From NCBI RefSeq assembly GCF_016745095.1, contig NZ_CP067087.1, positions 2,964,501 to 3,028,500 of the forward strand: a stretch of DNA of 64,000 nt, written 5' to 3'. Positions 22,936 through 32,136 of the stretch are shown here, piece by piece. The notes beneath the pieces are model-generated. The model did no database searches. It was not told where the DNA came from and worked only from the letters and a program-made list of their open reading frames with translations. Position numbers and translations under genes: made by a program. The DNA is from Croceicoccus sp. YJ47. GTDB taxonomy: Bacteria; Pseudomonadota; Alphaproteobacteria; Sphingomonadales; Sphingomonadaceae. Within the stretch, counting starts at the first letter, position 1. Each line of letters begins with the position of its first letter.

Positions 22936-25407
22936 ATGGCTAGTAGTGTCGTAGGCGCCCTTCGGGTCGTCCTTGGTCTGGACAGTGCTGAATTTGAAAG
23001 CGGCATCCGCCGCTCGCAGCGCTCGGCGCGCGGGTTCGAGGGCACGACGCGGACGCTGAGCGGGGCTGTCAAAGGGCTTGGTGCGGCGCTGGGTATCGTT
23101 AGTTTCGGCGCGGCGGCACGTGGTTACCTTAGCCTCGCAGACCAGTCAGCGAATCTCACGGCCCAATTAAGGCTGGCGACGCGCGAGACCGGCAGCTTCA
23201 GCAGGGCGCAAGAGGATGTGCGTCGTATCGCTGCCAATTCGCGTGCCGGCCTATCCGAAACCGCTCAGCTTTATGCCACGTTTCAGCGGAACGCAGCCGA
23301 CATTGGTATCACTCAGCAACAGTCCGCCCGTTCCACAGAGACGATTACAAAGGCGTTCAAAATCAGCGGCGCTACTGCTGCGGAAGCGGCCTACGGTCTT
23401 AGGCAGTTCCTTCAAGGTCTCCAAAGCGGGACTTTGCGCGGCGAAGAATTGAACAGTGTTCTGGAAAATGCTCCACGACTGGCAAAAGCTTTGGCGGACG
23501 GTCTTGGAGTGACGACCGGGCAACTCCGTGAAATGGGTTCGGCGGGGCAGATCGGCGCGCGTGAGATTGTTCAATCGCTCGACGATGCTGCTGAACAAAT
23601 AGATGCTGAATTCAGAGAACTTCCGATGACGTTTGAAGACGCTATGACGGCGCTTCAGAATTCAGCGATTGTCACCTTCGGGGGGTTCGATCGTGGCGGT
23701 CAGTTTTCCCAGATGCTCGCAAACTTCTTCATGCAAGGCTCTGAGGGCTTTGCTGACATGGAGCAGGACGCAGAAGACACCGGCATTGCGGTTCGCGCAT
23801 CATTTGAGGGTTTGGGGGACGTGTTCGATCCTCTTCTGCAAGGTGCCATTGAGGTATTTGGCGGGGTGCGCGCCGAGGCGGAAAGCGCGCGGGATGTTAT
23901 CGCTCAGATACTGCGCGGATACGATCGCCTTAATGCCGTCGATAATTGGATCGACGAAAAGGTTTGGGGCCTCGAAACGCGCAGCCTCGAAAAAGATTTC
24001 TTGCTAAGTTACGACCGATCTGAGCGGCGGAGCCGGTCTCGTATAGGCGAGCAGATGATCGCTGATTGGAACCGGGGTTATGACGCCCTCGGCAATCCAA
24101 TTGCTTCTGATCGGCGTGGCGGAGGCAGCGCAGGAGGCGGCGCTGCACAACGAAAGAAGGCGGCTGGCGGCGGACGTTCAAGCGCAGCATCGGCAGCACG
24201 CAAGGCAGAGGCCGAGCGCAACCGTATAGCCCGCGAGGCCGAACGCGCAGCCGATAATATGCGCCGCTTCACGGATGAAATTGGAAGCCAGCAAACTGGT
24301 CTGGCAACATCCCTTGCCGAACTGAGCCGGTCTGTTGAGCAACGCGCTGATGCCGAGTTAAGCGAAATCGAGAACCGGCGGGCTGCGTATGAGCGATCAA
24401 TCCAAGCAGACGATGCGCTTAATGACGTTCAAAGGCAGCAGCTTCTTGTTCTCTCCAACCAGCAAGCGGATGCAGATGCGCGCCTGGTAAAGCAGCGCCT
24501 TGCCGATCAGATTGCCGAACGAAATGCTCGCATCGAACAGGACCGCGCCGACCTCGCAATCGAGTTGCTGCAATACACCGGCGATCTTGCCCGCACGGCA
24601 AAGGAGGCGCGGGCCGTAGAATTGCGGATCGTGGATTTGGCGTTTGATGCGGAGCGGGCTCGGCTTGAACAGATCAAAGCAACCAGTGCGGTCGCCAGCG
24701 CAGAATACCAATATGCAGAGGCCCGTCTTGCCGCCCTGCCGGGGTTGCGCGGAATGGCGCAAGCAAGCGCGCGGCGACAGACGATGGGGCCGATGGAGGC
24801 CTATCTCGACACTCTACCACGATCTGCCGATGAAGCCCGGGAGGCGCTCGAACGTGTGCAGGTAGATGGCATCGATGGAATTGTCGAAGGTTTGGCCGAT
24901 GCGGCAACCGGCGCGCGCACGCTGGGCGACGTGTTCAAGAATGTCACGAAACAGATCATCGCAGACCTGATCCGCATTCAACTTCGCAAAGCCATCGTAA
25001 GTGGGTTGTCGAGCGTGCTGAGCGGGTCCGCTGGTTCGTTCGGCTCGACCACCGCGGGGTTCGGGGCCGGCATAGCGGCAGCTTCCAATATCAGCGTGAC
25101 CGGCTTTAATTTCGGTGGAGCGCGGGCCAAGGGCGGCCCTGTTTTGCCAAGCATGAGCTATCTGGTCGGCGAACGGGGGCCAGAGATATTCAGCCCTGGC
25201 TCGGCAGGAACGATTATTCCGAACCACGATCTCTATGGCGGCGCCAATCTGCAAGTCGAGGTCGTGGCGAACAATAACGGGTTCGGCGCGATCGTGCGCA
25301 ACCATGCCGGGCAGGTGGTGGCCGAGGCCGCGCCGTCACTCGTCGATGCGGGAGGCAGGGCGGGCGTCAACCGCGTTGCCTATCGCAATTCGCGGCGCGT
25401 GGGTTAG
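22936..25407 (+). CDS. tail tape measure protein
   Basis: An 823-residue protein. The N-terminus (SSVVGALRVVLGLDSAEFES) and the block ETAQLYATFQRNAADIGI to LNSVLENAPRLAKALADGLG are the conserved tape-measure domain. Residues about 390-600 are charged coiled coil (KAEAERNRIAREAERAA), and the C-terminus carries KGGPVLPSMSYLVGERGPEI, the usual tail end. Its length sets tail length. Confidence 0.92.
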   Translation: MASSVVGALRVVLGLDSAEFESGIRRSQRSARGFEGTTRTLSGAVKGLGAALGIVSFGAAARGYLSLADQSANLTAQLRLATRETGSFSRAQEDVRRIAANSRAGLSETAQLYATFQRNAADIGITQQQSARSTETITKAFKISGATAAEAAYGLRQFLQGLQSGTLRGEELNSVLENAPRLAKALADGLGVTTGQLREMGSAGQIGAREIVQSLDDAAEQIDAEFRELPMTFEDAMTALQNSAIVTFGGFDRGGQFSQMLANFFMQGSEGFADMEQDAEDTGIAVRASFEGLGDVFDPLLQGAIEVFGGVRAEAESARDVIAQILRGYDRLNAVDNWIDEKVWGLETRSLEKDFLLSYDRSERRSRSRIGEQMIADWNRGYDALGNPIASDRRGGGSAGGGAAQRKKAAGGGRSSAASAARKAEAERNRIAREAERAADNMRRFTDEIGSQQTGLATSLAELSRSVEQRADAELSEIENRRAAYERSIQADDALNDVQRQQLLVLSNQQADADARLVKQRLADQIAERNARIEQDRADLAIELLQYTGDLARTAKEARAVELRIVDLAFDAERARLEQIKATSAVASAEYQYAEARLAALPGLRGMAQASARRQTMGPMEAYLDTLPRSADEAREALERVQVDGIDGIVEGLADAATGARTLGDVFKNVTKQIIADLIRIQLRKAIVSGLSSVLSGSAGSFGSTTAGFGAGIAAASNISVTGFNFGGARAKGGPVLPSMSYLVGERGPEIFSPGSAGTIIPNHDLYGGANLQVEVVANNNGFGAIVRNHAGQVVAEAAPSLVDAGGRAGVNRVAYRNSRRVG

Positions 25408-25538
25408 GCGCGGGGTTTTCGGAACGCAGCGATGACGTGCTTTGGCAATACCTCGGCGGCTTTACGTGCGCGCTCGAAATCAGCGTGGGTCCATTCCGGA
25501 TTTTCGTCGAACTCTCGGGATGGGGTCGTCTTGCCCAT
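25404..25538 (-). CDS. orphan BrnA-like antitoxin
   Basis: A 44-residue protein containing FDENPEWTHADFERARKAAE and VLPKHVIAAFRKPR, the DENPEWT-DF-RAR pattern of the BrnA antitoxin family, short of the usual C-terminal DNA-binding part. No BrnT toxin gene (about 90 codons) fits on either side. AGGA lies just before the ATG. The stop shares TTAG with the tape-measure stop, mirroring the other inverted cargo gene. It may neutralise a host or rival toxin. Confidence 0.6.
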   Translation of the reverse strand: MGKTTPSREFDENPEWTHADFERARKAAEVLPKHVIAAFRKPRA

Positions 25539-25610
25539 TGTCCTGCTTCCTCCCTTTACCGGTGTGGCGGCGAACAACGCTTCTACCCAGAAATCTTACG
25601 CGGGGACACT

Positions 25611-26207
25611 ATGATCGAACTCCCCGACGATGTGGTGCCCAACGGCGTTTCCGCATCGATCATCGATTATGGCATCACCCTGCGCCCGGCGACGGGTGGG
25701 GCAACGCAGCGGGTCGGGCGAGCGGGTTCGCGGATGCGAGTGGATTACGTATTTCCGCCAATGGTGGGCGACAAGGCGCGGCGGGTGATTGCGCGGTTGA
25801 TGAAGGCTAAACGGGTCGGAGGGATCCGCATGCCGTACTATTTGCTCGACGTGCCGCAAGGCATTCCGGGGGCGCCGGTGGTGGATGGGTCAGGGCAGGC
25901 GGGCACATCGCTCTCCCTGCGCGGTCTGACGCCGCATTATGCGTTCAAGGAAGGGTTCTGGCTGTCCATCGTGGATGAGAACGGCCTACCTTATCTGCAC
26001 AATGTCGGTGCGCCTGCGGTTGCGGGGGCGGACGGGTTGGTGACGCTGACCGTCGAGCCGCCCTTGCGCTGGCCGTTCGCCGACGGGGCAACCGTTCTCG
26101 TCGCGCAACCTGTGGTCGAGGGCTTTATCGACGGCGGCGAATGGTCGTGGGACATCAACACGGCCCGTCATTACGGGTTGTCGGTGACGATCGAGGAAGC
26201 GGCATGA
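25611..26207 (+). CDS. phage minor tail protein
   Basis: A 198-residue protein (MIELPDDVVPNGVSASIIDY) with a beta-rich composition, including GSRMRVDYVFPPMVGDKARR and the ending WSWDINTARHYGLSVTIEE. Its position directly after the tape measure and before other tail-tip genes indicates a distal tail or tip component. Upstream in-frame extension crosses the BrnA gene and is rejected. Confidence 0.6.
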   Translation: MIELPDDVVPNGVSASIIDYGITLRPATGGATQRVGRAGSRMRVDYVFPPMVGDKARRVIARLMKAKRVGGIRMPYYLLDVPQGIPGAPVVDGSGQAGTSLSLRGLTPHYAFKEGFWLSIVDENGLPYLHNVGAPAVAGADGLVTLTVEPPLRWPFADGATVLVAQPVVEGFIDGGEWSWDINTARHYGLSVTIEEAA

Positions 26208-26803
26208 TTGCGCTGATCGGGCTGGTAAAGATCGAATTGCCCGGCGCCACGGTACGTCTGTGCGATGGCGGATTCGTGACGTTCGACGGCGAGGTCTATC
26301 GGTCCGCCGATCCGGTGTTCGGTGTGATCGGTTCGATTTCCCCGCTGACCGATGGGGTGGGCGAGGAAATACCAGCGCTCGAAATGGTACTGCTGCCTGC
26401 CGGTGACAGCGCGCCGGCGCAATTGTCGCAGCCGGGGTTTCAGCGCAGCGTGGTGCGGTTCTGGGTCGGCGAATACGATCAGGACACAGGCCAGCTTATC
26501 GGTGTGCCGGATCTGCTGTTTCATGGGCAGATCGACGTGACGACCTTGCGGGTGGGACGTGCGGTGCGTGAGCTGGCCATGACGATCGTATCGACGGCGG
26601 AACGCATGTTCATGCGCAACGAGGGCAATTCGCTTTCCCCGCGCTGGCACAAGAGCGTGTGGCCGGGCGAGCAGGGCCATGACAACGCGATCGGCCTGAC
26701 CGTGCCGGTGTCGTGGGGCGTCGAGAGCCGGCCCGTTGCGTCGCCCAGTGCGGGCGGTTCGTCCGGTGGGAGCCGCCTTTCCGACATGCAGAGGCTGCGA
26801 TGA
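26204..26803 (+). CDS. phage tail-tip protein
   Basis: A 199-residue protein: MIALIGLVKIELPGATVRLC, FVTFDGEVYRSADPVFGVIG, and LLFHGQIDVTTLRVGRAVRE. This strand-rich arrangement resembles minor tail proteins of the GTA/DUF2163 neighbourhood, though I am not certain of the family. ATG overlaps the upstream stop. Confidence 0.6.
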   Translation: MIALIGLVKIELPGATVRLCDGGFVTFDGEVYRSADPVFGVIGSISPLTDGVGEEIPALEMVLLPAGDSAPAQLSQPGFQRSVVRFWVGEYDQDTGQLIGVPDLLFHGQIDVTTLRVGRAVRELAMTIVSTAERMFMRNEGNSLSPRWHKSVWPGEQGHDNAIGLTVPVSWGVESRPVASPSAGGSSGGSRLSDMQRLR

Positions 26804-27207
26804 ACGAACTGCTGCGCCGCAAGGAGGCGGTCGAGAAGACGCTCGCGAAATATCGGGATAAGCCGTTCGACTGGCGGCGGGGGCAGACCTGCCTTCACAT
26901 GCTGCGCTTTCACCTGCGCCTGATGGGACACGCGCCGGAACCGCTCCCGCGCGTGCGGTCGGCGATCGGGGCGCGGCGGGCGCTGAATTTGCGCGGGTGG
27001 CAGGACGTGGGCGACATGCTGGACGCGATGCTGCCGAGGATCGCGCCGGCGGCGATGTTGCTGGGCGATGTGGCGTCGTTCCGGTCGGATGACGGGTTCG
27101 GGGCGATCACGATCAACCTGGGCGGCAAGGTGATGGGCTGGCACGAAGATGCGCCGGGGATGACGGCACTGGAACCGGTCGAAATTGCGGGGGCGTGGCG
27201 GGTATGA
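26800..27207 (+). CDS. DUF6950-like tail-associated protein
   Basis: A 135-residue protein: KYRDKPFDWRRGQTCLHMLR, then INLGGKVMGWHEDAPGM. The W-R-G-C pattern resembles NlpC/P60-like or DUF6950 proteins found before the tail-tip gene in GTA-like modules, which could open the cell wall during infection. The cysteine (C34 region) and histidine (GWHED) are present, but catalysis is not proven. Confidence 0.6.
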   Translation: MNELLRRKEAVEKTLAKYRDKPFDWRRGQTCLHMLRFHLRLMGHAPEPLPRVRSAIGARRALNLRGWQDVGDMLDAMLPRIAPAAMLLGDVASFRSDDGFGAITINLGGKVMGWHEDAPGMTALEPVEIAGAWRV

Positions 27208-29000
27208 GCAAGACGATGGCCAAGGTCGCGACTATCGCTGGCGCGGTGGCCTTGGTTGCGACCGGCGTGGGTCCACTCCTGGCGGGTGGCGCGCTGGCAA
27301 TTGGCGGAGTGGGGGTGGCCTCTACGGCATCGCTCGTCGCCGGTGTGGCGTCGATCGGCGCATCGCTCACCGCCAAAAAGCCTGCCGCGCGCGGCTCGGA
27401 AAGTTCGGTGCTGATCGAGACGGACCCGCCGCAGCCCTATGTCATGGGCCGCACCTATTCGGGTGGCATCATGCGCCACGACGTTGCCTATGGCGGCAAG
27501 GTCAACGACGTGAATAACCCGTATCGGGCGATGGTCATGGTCTATTCGGGCGCCGGGCCGGTCGATCAGATCACGCCGCAGGTCGATTATCAGGCGGTGC
27601 CGTCATGGTATGCCAATTTCATGGCCATCGACACGCAGACGGGGGCGACGCCGGAAGCGAACGCACTGGCGCCGTTCTGGGCCGGCATGCCGCGATGGGG
27701 CAGCGCCTACAAGCTATCGGGGCAGGCGGCGATCCTGTGGAACCTGCGCTTCGACAAGAAGGGCAAGCGGTTCGCATCGGGTGTGCCGCCGATCGGGGCC
27801 ATCGTTCGCGGGGTGCGCGTCTACGATCCACGACAGGACAGCACGTTCCCCGGCGGGGCGGGACCGCAGCGGATCGATAACGAAGCGACCTGGACCTATT
27901 CCGACAATCCCGCGCTTCATGCCATCGCCTATGCCTACGGACGTCATCAGAACGGCCGCAAGGTGTTCGGCGTCGGCCTGCCGGCAACCGGCATCGACAT
28001 GGCGCGCATGGCGGCATGGGCGAATGTCTGCGAGGCCAATGGCTGGACGGTGTCGGGCACGATCTACGAGCCGGGCGACCGGTGGAACAATCTGAAGGAC
28101 ATCATGGCGGCGGGCTGCGGCGAGCCGACCTTTGCCAACGGGGTGCTGACCGTGCGCTACCGCGCGCCGCTTCCCGCGCTCGACACGATCACCGAGGCCG
28201 ACCTTGCCGATGGCGATATCAGCGTCACCGCGATGCAGTCCTATCGCGACCGGCTGAACGGGATCATTCCGAAGTATCGGAGCGAAGATCACAACTGGGA
28301 ATATGTGCCGAGCGATCTTGTCTCCGTCGCCTCCTACGTGGCCGAGGATGGCGAGGAAAAGCACGAGGAGCGGCAATACAACCTCGTCGCCGACCGCGAT
28401 CAGGCGGCGCAGCTTGCCGCTTATGATCTGGTCGACGCGCGTGAGTTGGGGCCGGTGGAGATCACGCTGGGCCCGCAATGGCGTATGGTGAAGCCGGGGG
28501 AATGCTACCACCTCGACCTGCCGTCGCTCGACCTCGACAGCGATGCCATCGTGCTGGCGCGCGATTTCGATCCGGGGTCGATGACGGTGAAGCTGACCTT
28601 GGTGAGCGAAGACCCGGCCAAGCATGGCTTTGCGCTGGGCCAGACCGGCACCGCACCGCCGACGCCCGCGCTGGGCGATCCGCAGGAGCGGGACGAAACG
28701 CACGCGGCGCTGACCGGCATCGGGGTCTATCCGGTCGCCGACGAGGCGGCGATGCTGGCGCTCGACGCGCGGCGTGGGGACATCGCGGCGCGGGCCGATG
28801 TGAACAAGAACTTCGTCCACAATGGCGGTACGACCGGCACGCTGGCCGATTGGGGACCGCTGCTGACCCCCGACGAGGTTGCCAGCGCCACCTATGCCGC
28901 CAGCGCCGGGAGCGCGACCACGGCGGGCAGCGTGGGCGCTTATTCGGAGGCCGACATCGTCGCATTGCAGGATCGCATCGCCGCGCTCGAAGCGCAGTAA
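27204..29000 (+). CDS. tail-tip / host-specificity-like protein
   Basis: A 598-residue protein. The N-terminus has alternating hydrophobic stretches (AGAVALVATGVGPLLAGGAL), then large tail-hub-type domains: QPYVMGRTYSGGIMRHDVAY, WTYSDNPALHAIAYAYGRHQ and WRMVKPGECYHLDLPSLDL. It corresponds to the big tip protein of siphoviruses, which anchors fibres. Start overlaps the upstream stop as ATGA. Confidence 0.7.
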   Translation: MSKTMAKVATIAGAVALVATGVGPLLAGGALAIGGVGVASTASLVAGVASIGASLTAKKPAARGSESSVLIETDPPQPYVMGRTYSGGIMRHDVAYGGKVNDVNNPYRAMVMVYSGAGPVDQITPQVDYQAVPSWYANFMAIDTQTGATPEANALAPFWAGMPRWGSAYKLSGQAAILWNLRFDKKGKRFASGVPPIGAIVRGVRVYDPRQDSTFPGGAGPQRIDNEATWTYSDNPALHAIAYAYGRHQNGRKVFGVGLPATGIDMARMAAWANVCEANGWTVSGTIYEPGDRWNNLKDIMAAGCGEPTFANGVLTVRYRAPLPALDTITEADLADGDISVTAMQSYRDRLNGIIPKYRSEDHNWEYVPSDLVSVASYVAEDGEEKHEERQYNLVADRDQAAQLAAYDLVDARELGPVEITLGPQWRMVKPGECYHLDLPSLDLDSDAIVLARDFDPGSMTVKLTLVSEDPAKHGFALGQTGTAPPTPALGDPQERDETHAALTGIGVYPVADEAAMLALDARRGDIAARADVNKNFVHNGGTTGTLADWGPLLTPDEVASATYAASAGSATTAGSVGAYSEADIVALQDRIAALEAQ

Positions 29001-29012
29001 CGGAGTAACCAC

Positions 29013-29408
29013 ATGGCCCTGTTTCCCACCGTCGCCGCGCCCCTTGTGGCGTGGCGGGCGACCCCGCTTGTCGAACAGATCATCGTCGAGGGGTTCGATC
29101 TTTCCAGTGCGACGTTCCGTCTCGAGGTGCGCGACAGGCGCGATGGCGGGCAATTGCGTGCCGGGCTCAACAATGCGAGCAACGGTGTCGAAGGGATCGA
29201 GGTCACCGGGGTTGAGACGGTGAATGGTCTGCCCATCACCTTTATCGAAGTGCGTTTCGATCAAGCCACGATCGACGCGATGCCGCCTGCGCCAGAGGCC
29301 GGGGAGGACATCGAACTGGTGTGGGGCATGTTCATCCAGCCCGTCGATGTGCCGAAATTCATGGCCTTCGACGGGCCGTTCATCCTGAAAGCGAGTGCAA
29401 TATCATGA
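29013..29408 (+). CDS. tail-associated hypothetical protein
   Basis: A 131-residue, probably beta-rich protein (MALFPTVAAPLVAWRATPLV). No family recognised. Preceded by CGGAG and coupled by ATGA to the SGNH protein, so it is likely part of the tail tip or fibre assembly. Confidence 0.5.
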   Translation: MALFPTVAAPLVAWRATPLVEQIIVEGFDLSSATFRLEVRDRRDGGQLRAGLNNASNGVEGIEVTGVETVNGLPITFIEVRFDQATIDAMPPAPEAGEDIELVWGMFIQPVDVPKFMAFDGPFILKASAIS

Positions 29409-31312
29409 CCATTCGAGTGAGCGTTGGCGATAACACGCGGGCATCGGCCTTGTTCAAGGAACAGGCGCAGGCAGCGGCGGCGGCATCCGCACAATCCGAA
29501 CAGGACGCAGCGACGCGCGTAACCCTCGCCACCCAGCAGGCGGAACGCGCCGAGGATGAAGCCGACCGGGCAGGCGTGGAGGCCGACCGATCGACGGACG
29601 CGGCGATGGAGGTGGTTGCGCCCATCAAGGCCAGCCTTTCGACACCGCAGGCCGGGGAAGCAGGGGTGGCCACGCTCGCCGCCGGGGCGCGCAGTTATGG
29701 CGACAAGCTGGTGGCCGATGCGCCGATCACCGGGCCGGGCCGGATCACCGGATTCGATACGTGGTGCTTCGTCGAGGGTGGGCAGGTCGAATTCGTCCTG
29801 TATCGCGATAATGAGGACGGCACGTTTTCCGAGGTCGGGCGGCGCACCGAATCCACCACGGGCCAAGGCGCGGCATGCAGCATCGTGTTCGACGTTCCGG
29901 TCGAGTTCGGCGATTACCCAGTCCGCACGGCCTATCGAGAAGTTGACGAGAATGCGCTTTCGGCTCTCGAACAGGCGGGCAACTTCAAGATCGTGGGGCC
30001 GGGCGTGTTCCCCGCGTCCTTCGCCACCGCCGACACGGGCGCATCGCCTGTGCGCGCGATGGTGCAGACGCAATACGAGCAGGACGTGCAGACCGTGACC
30101 GCCCCGGCAGTTTCAAGTCTGGATCAGCGCTTGCTGGTCGTCGAAGCGCTCTCCGCGCCCGACCCGCTGGATATTCCGCAACCGATCGAACCCCGCCGCA
30201 TCCGCCGTGCCGCTTACGATGGCGAGCCGCGCCAGTATGCGCAGACGGACCCGATCACGGTCAGCACCACGACGAACGCGACGATCACCGGCGGAACCGT
30301 CTATCCTCGCACCACGGACAAGGTGGCGTTCCTCGGCGGCAACTGGATACTTGGCACCAGTTATCCCGGCGAACTCTACCGCTACAACCAGTCCGTATAT
30401 TACGGTCCGGGCGAGGGGCAGGGTTATGTCGGGCGCAACCCGATGATCGAAATGGTGGTGACGGGTTCCGCCGTGGAGTTCGCCACCCAAGGGGGCGCGA
30501 AGCCGTTCTGGATTTCCATCGACGGCGTGTTCACGAACGCCAACGGCTACACGCTTTCGAATACGGACGGCGAGCCCAAATATGTGAAGCTCGCGTTCGC
30601 CACGCCGCTCGATCAGGCGCGGGTCAAAATCTATTTCGCGGCGGGCGTCAATTACGGCGAAACGCGCGTTCCGGCGGGGGCGTTTCTGTCCGATCCTGCG
30701 CCGGTCTATTCGGCCAGCGCGATCTGGATCGGAGACAGCATTACCGAAGGCACGCAGGTCAGCCACGAGTTCAAGACGTTCCCGGCCATCGCATCGGGGC
30801 GGCTTGGCGTACGCGATTACGTCGCCAGCGGTGTGGGTGCGACCGGATATGTCGTGGCACCGGAAGGGCGTGTGACCTTCATCGAGCGCATCAACGACGT
30901 TCTGCAAGGGATCGACGGCGGGCCGCCAGATCTGTGCGTCCTGTGCGGCGGTCTGAACGATCCCTACAGCACGCAGGCAGAGCAGGATGCGTTCGACGCA
31001 GCCGTGCTGGACTATGTGACCGCCCTTCGCGCGGGTGCGCCCAACATGACGATCATCGGTTACGGCCCGATGCCGACGCAGAACGGCTATGACCCGCGCC
31101 TGTCCGGGCAGGAAGCGTCGGTTCACGCCGTCATGGACCTCTTCCCGAATTGCTTCAAAGCGAGCGTTTCCGACGCCGCCAATCATCCCGATTGGACGAG
31201 TTGGTTCGGGCTGGACAGCAACGGGCAGTTCGACGGAACGCACGTCATGGATCCGGGCCATGCTCACCTTGGCGAACTGATGGGCGAGGACGTCAAGGCA
31301 ATCCTGCTGTGA
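29405..31312 (+). CDS. tail fibre with SGNH/GDSL hydrolase domain
   Basis: A 635-residue protein. The N-terminal 80 residues are alanine-rich coiled coil, as in fibre stalks. The C-terminal 200 residues form an SGNH hydrolase: catalytic serine in WIGDSITEG, block with GGLND, and the D-x-x-H pair in QFDGTHVMDPGHAHL. Such domains deacetylate or cleave surface polysaccharide, so it probably binds and modifies host capsule or O-antigen. The middle has beta-rich GFDTWCFVEGGQVEFVLY-like receptor modules. Confidence 0.8.
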   Translation: MTIRVSVGDNTRASALFKEQAQAAAAASAQSEQDAATRVTLATQQAERAEDEADRAGVEADRSTDAAMEVVAPIKASLSTPQAGEAGVATLAAGARSYGDKLVADAPITGPGRITGFDTWCFVEGGQVEFVLYRDNEDGTFSEVGRRTESTTGQGAACSIVFDVPVEFGDYPVRTAYREVDENALSALEQAGNFKIVGPGVFPASFATADTGASPVRAMVQTQYEQDVQTVTAPAVSSLDQRLLVVEALSAPDPLDIPQPIEPRRIRRAAYDGEPRQYAQTDPITVSTTTNATITGGTVYPRTTDKVAFLGGNWILGTSYPGELYRYNQSVYYGPGEGQGYVGRNPMIEMVVTGSAVEFATQGGAKPFWISIDGVFTNANGYTLSNTDGEPKYVKLAFATPLDQARVKIYFAAGVNYGETRVPAGAFLSDPAPVYSASAIWIGDSITEGTQVSHEFKTFPAIASGRLGVRDYVASGVGATGYVVAPEGRVTFIERINDVLQGIDGGPPDLCVLCGGLNDPYSTQAEQDAFDAAVLDYVTALRAGAPNMTIIGYGPMPTQNGYDPRLSGQEASVHAVMDLFPNCFKASVSDAANHPDWTSWFGLDSNGQFDGTHVMDPGHAHLGELMGEDVKAILL

Positions 31313-31713
31313 CCATCCTCACCGCAATCGCCGTCACCGCGCGGGTGATGTTGATCCTTCTCACATGCGCGCTGATTATCGGGCGGTGGCGGCAGTTGTG
31401 GGCGGTGCTGTCCAAACAGGCGGGTTGGCCGACGCATCTGTCCGAGTTCATCGTCGTGTCCATGGCGATTGGCGGTTCGGTCATTTCCGCCGTCAATATC
31501 TTCCCCGATGCGGGGTGGCATATCCCGAACGCATTGCGCCTCGCCGTCGTGGACGTGGGCCTCGTCCTGTTCTGCATCGCGCTGCTCACGCATGTCTATC
31601 GCACTGCCCGCAAGTCCGGCCCTGACAAGGCGCGCAAAGCCATGCTGTGCGGGTGCGGTATGTGCGTGCCGGCCGCCGGGTTCGTCGTTCTGCTAACCAT
31701 GGGCGGGGGCTGA
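31309..31713 (+). CDS. multi-pass membrane protein, possible holin
   Basis: A 134-residue protein starting at GTG coupled to the preceding TGA. About four hydrophobic segments can be seen, including TARVMLILLTCALIIG and LAVVDVGLVLFCIALL. Lying before the lysozyme gene it could be a holin or antiholin, but it may also be a superinfection-exclusion protein. Confidence 0.5.
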   Translation: MTILTAIAVTARVMLILLTCALIIGRWRQLWAVLSKQAGWPTHLSEFIVVSMAIGGSVISAVNIFPDAGWHIPNALRLAVVDVGLVLFCIALLTHVYRTARKSGPDKARKAMLCGCGMCVPAAGFVVLLTMGGG

Positions 31714-31716
31714 TGA

Positions 31717-32136
31717 GTGCCGATTTATCGAGACATTCCGCCGAAATGGTGGGCCATCGTCCTGGGCGTGTTCTTCGGATCGATGGCGCTCATCACGATC
31801 AACGGCGCGCGCGAGGGCTACGGTAAGGCCGTTCTGACTGCGGCGGGCATTGCACCGCTGCTGTGCCTCGTCGCGGGCGCATTACTCCCGACCGGCACCT
31901 CGCTGGAAATGGCGGCGCTGGTCGGCGGTGTAACGGCATTGGGCGGCACGGCATTGGTATTGGGGCTGGCCAAGAAGGCGCCCCTGATCTTGGGTGCGGC
32001 GGTCGAGGCGGCGGCGCGATCGTATCTCACGGTCGACAAGGGCGAGACGACCCGTATTCGCGACGATCAAACGCCCGCCGCACCGAACCCCGAACTGGAA
32101 CAGATGGCGAGGAAGATCGACGATGACAATTCATAA
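31717..32136 (+). CDS. membrane protein, possible holin
   Basis: A 139-residue protein, GTG start, with three hydrophobic segments (WWAIVLGVFFGSMALITI, APLLCLVAGALLP, AALVGGVTALGGTALVLGL) and a charged C-terminal tail. This topology and the position directly before the lysozyme suit a class I holin. Overlaps the lysozyme by 14 bases. Confidence 0.55.
   Translation: MPIYRDIPPKWWAIVLGVFFGSMALITINGAREGYGKAVLTAAGIAPLLCLVAGALLPTGTSLEMAALVGGVTALGGTALVLGLAKKAPLILGAAVEAAARSYLTVDKGETTRIRDDQTPAAPNPELEQMARKIDDDNS

Noticed and set aside
27714-29264. 516-codon minus-strand frame opposite the tail-tip gene
   Set aside because: Antisense shadow; arginine/histidine-rich with no recognisable domain.
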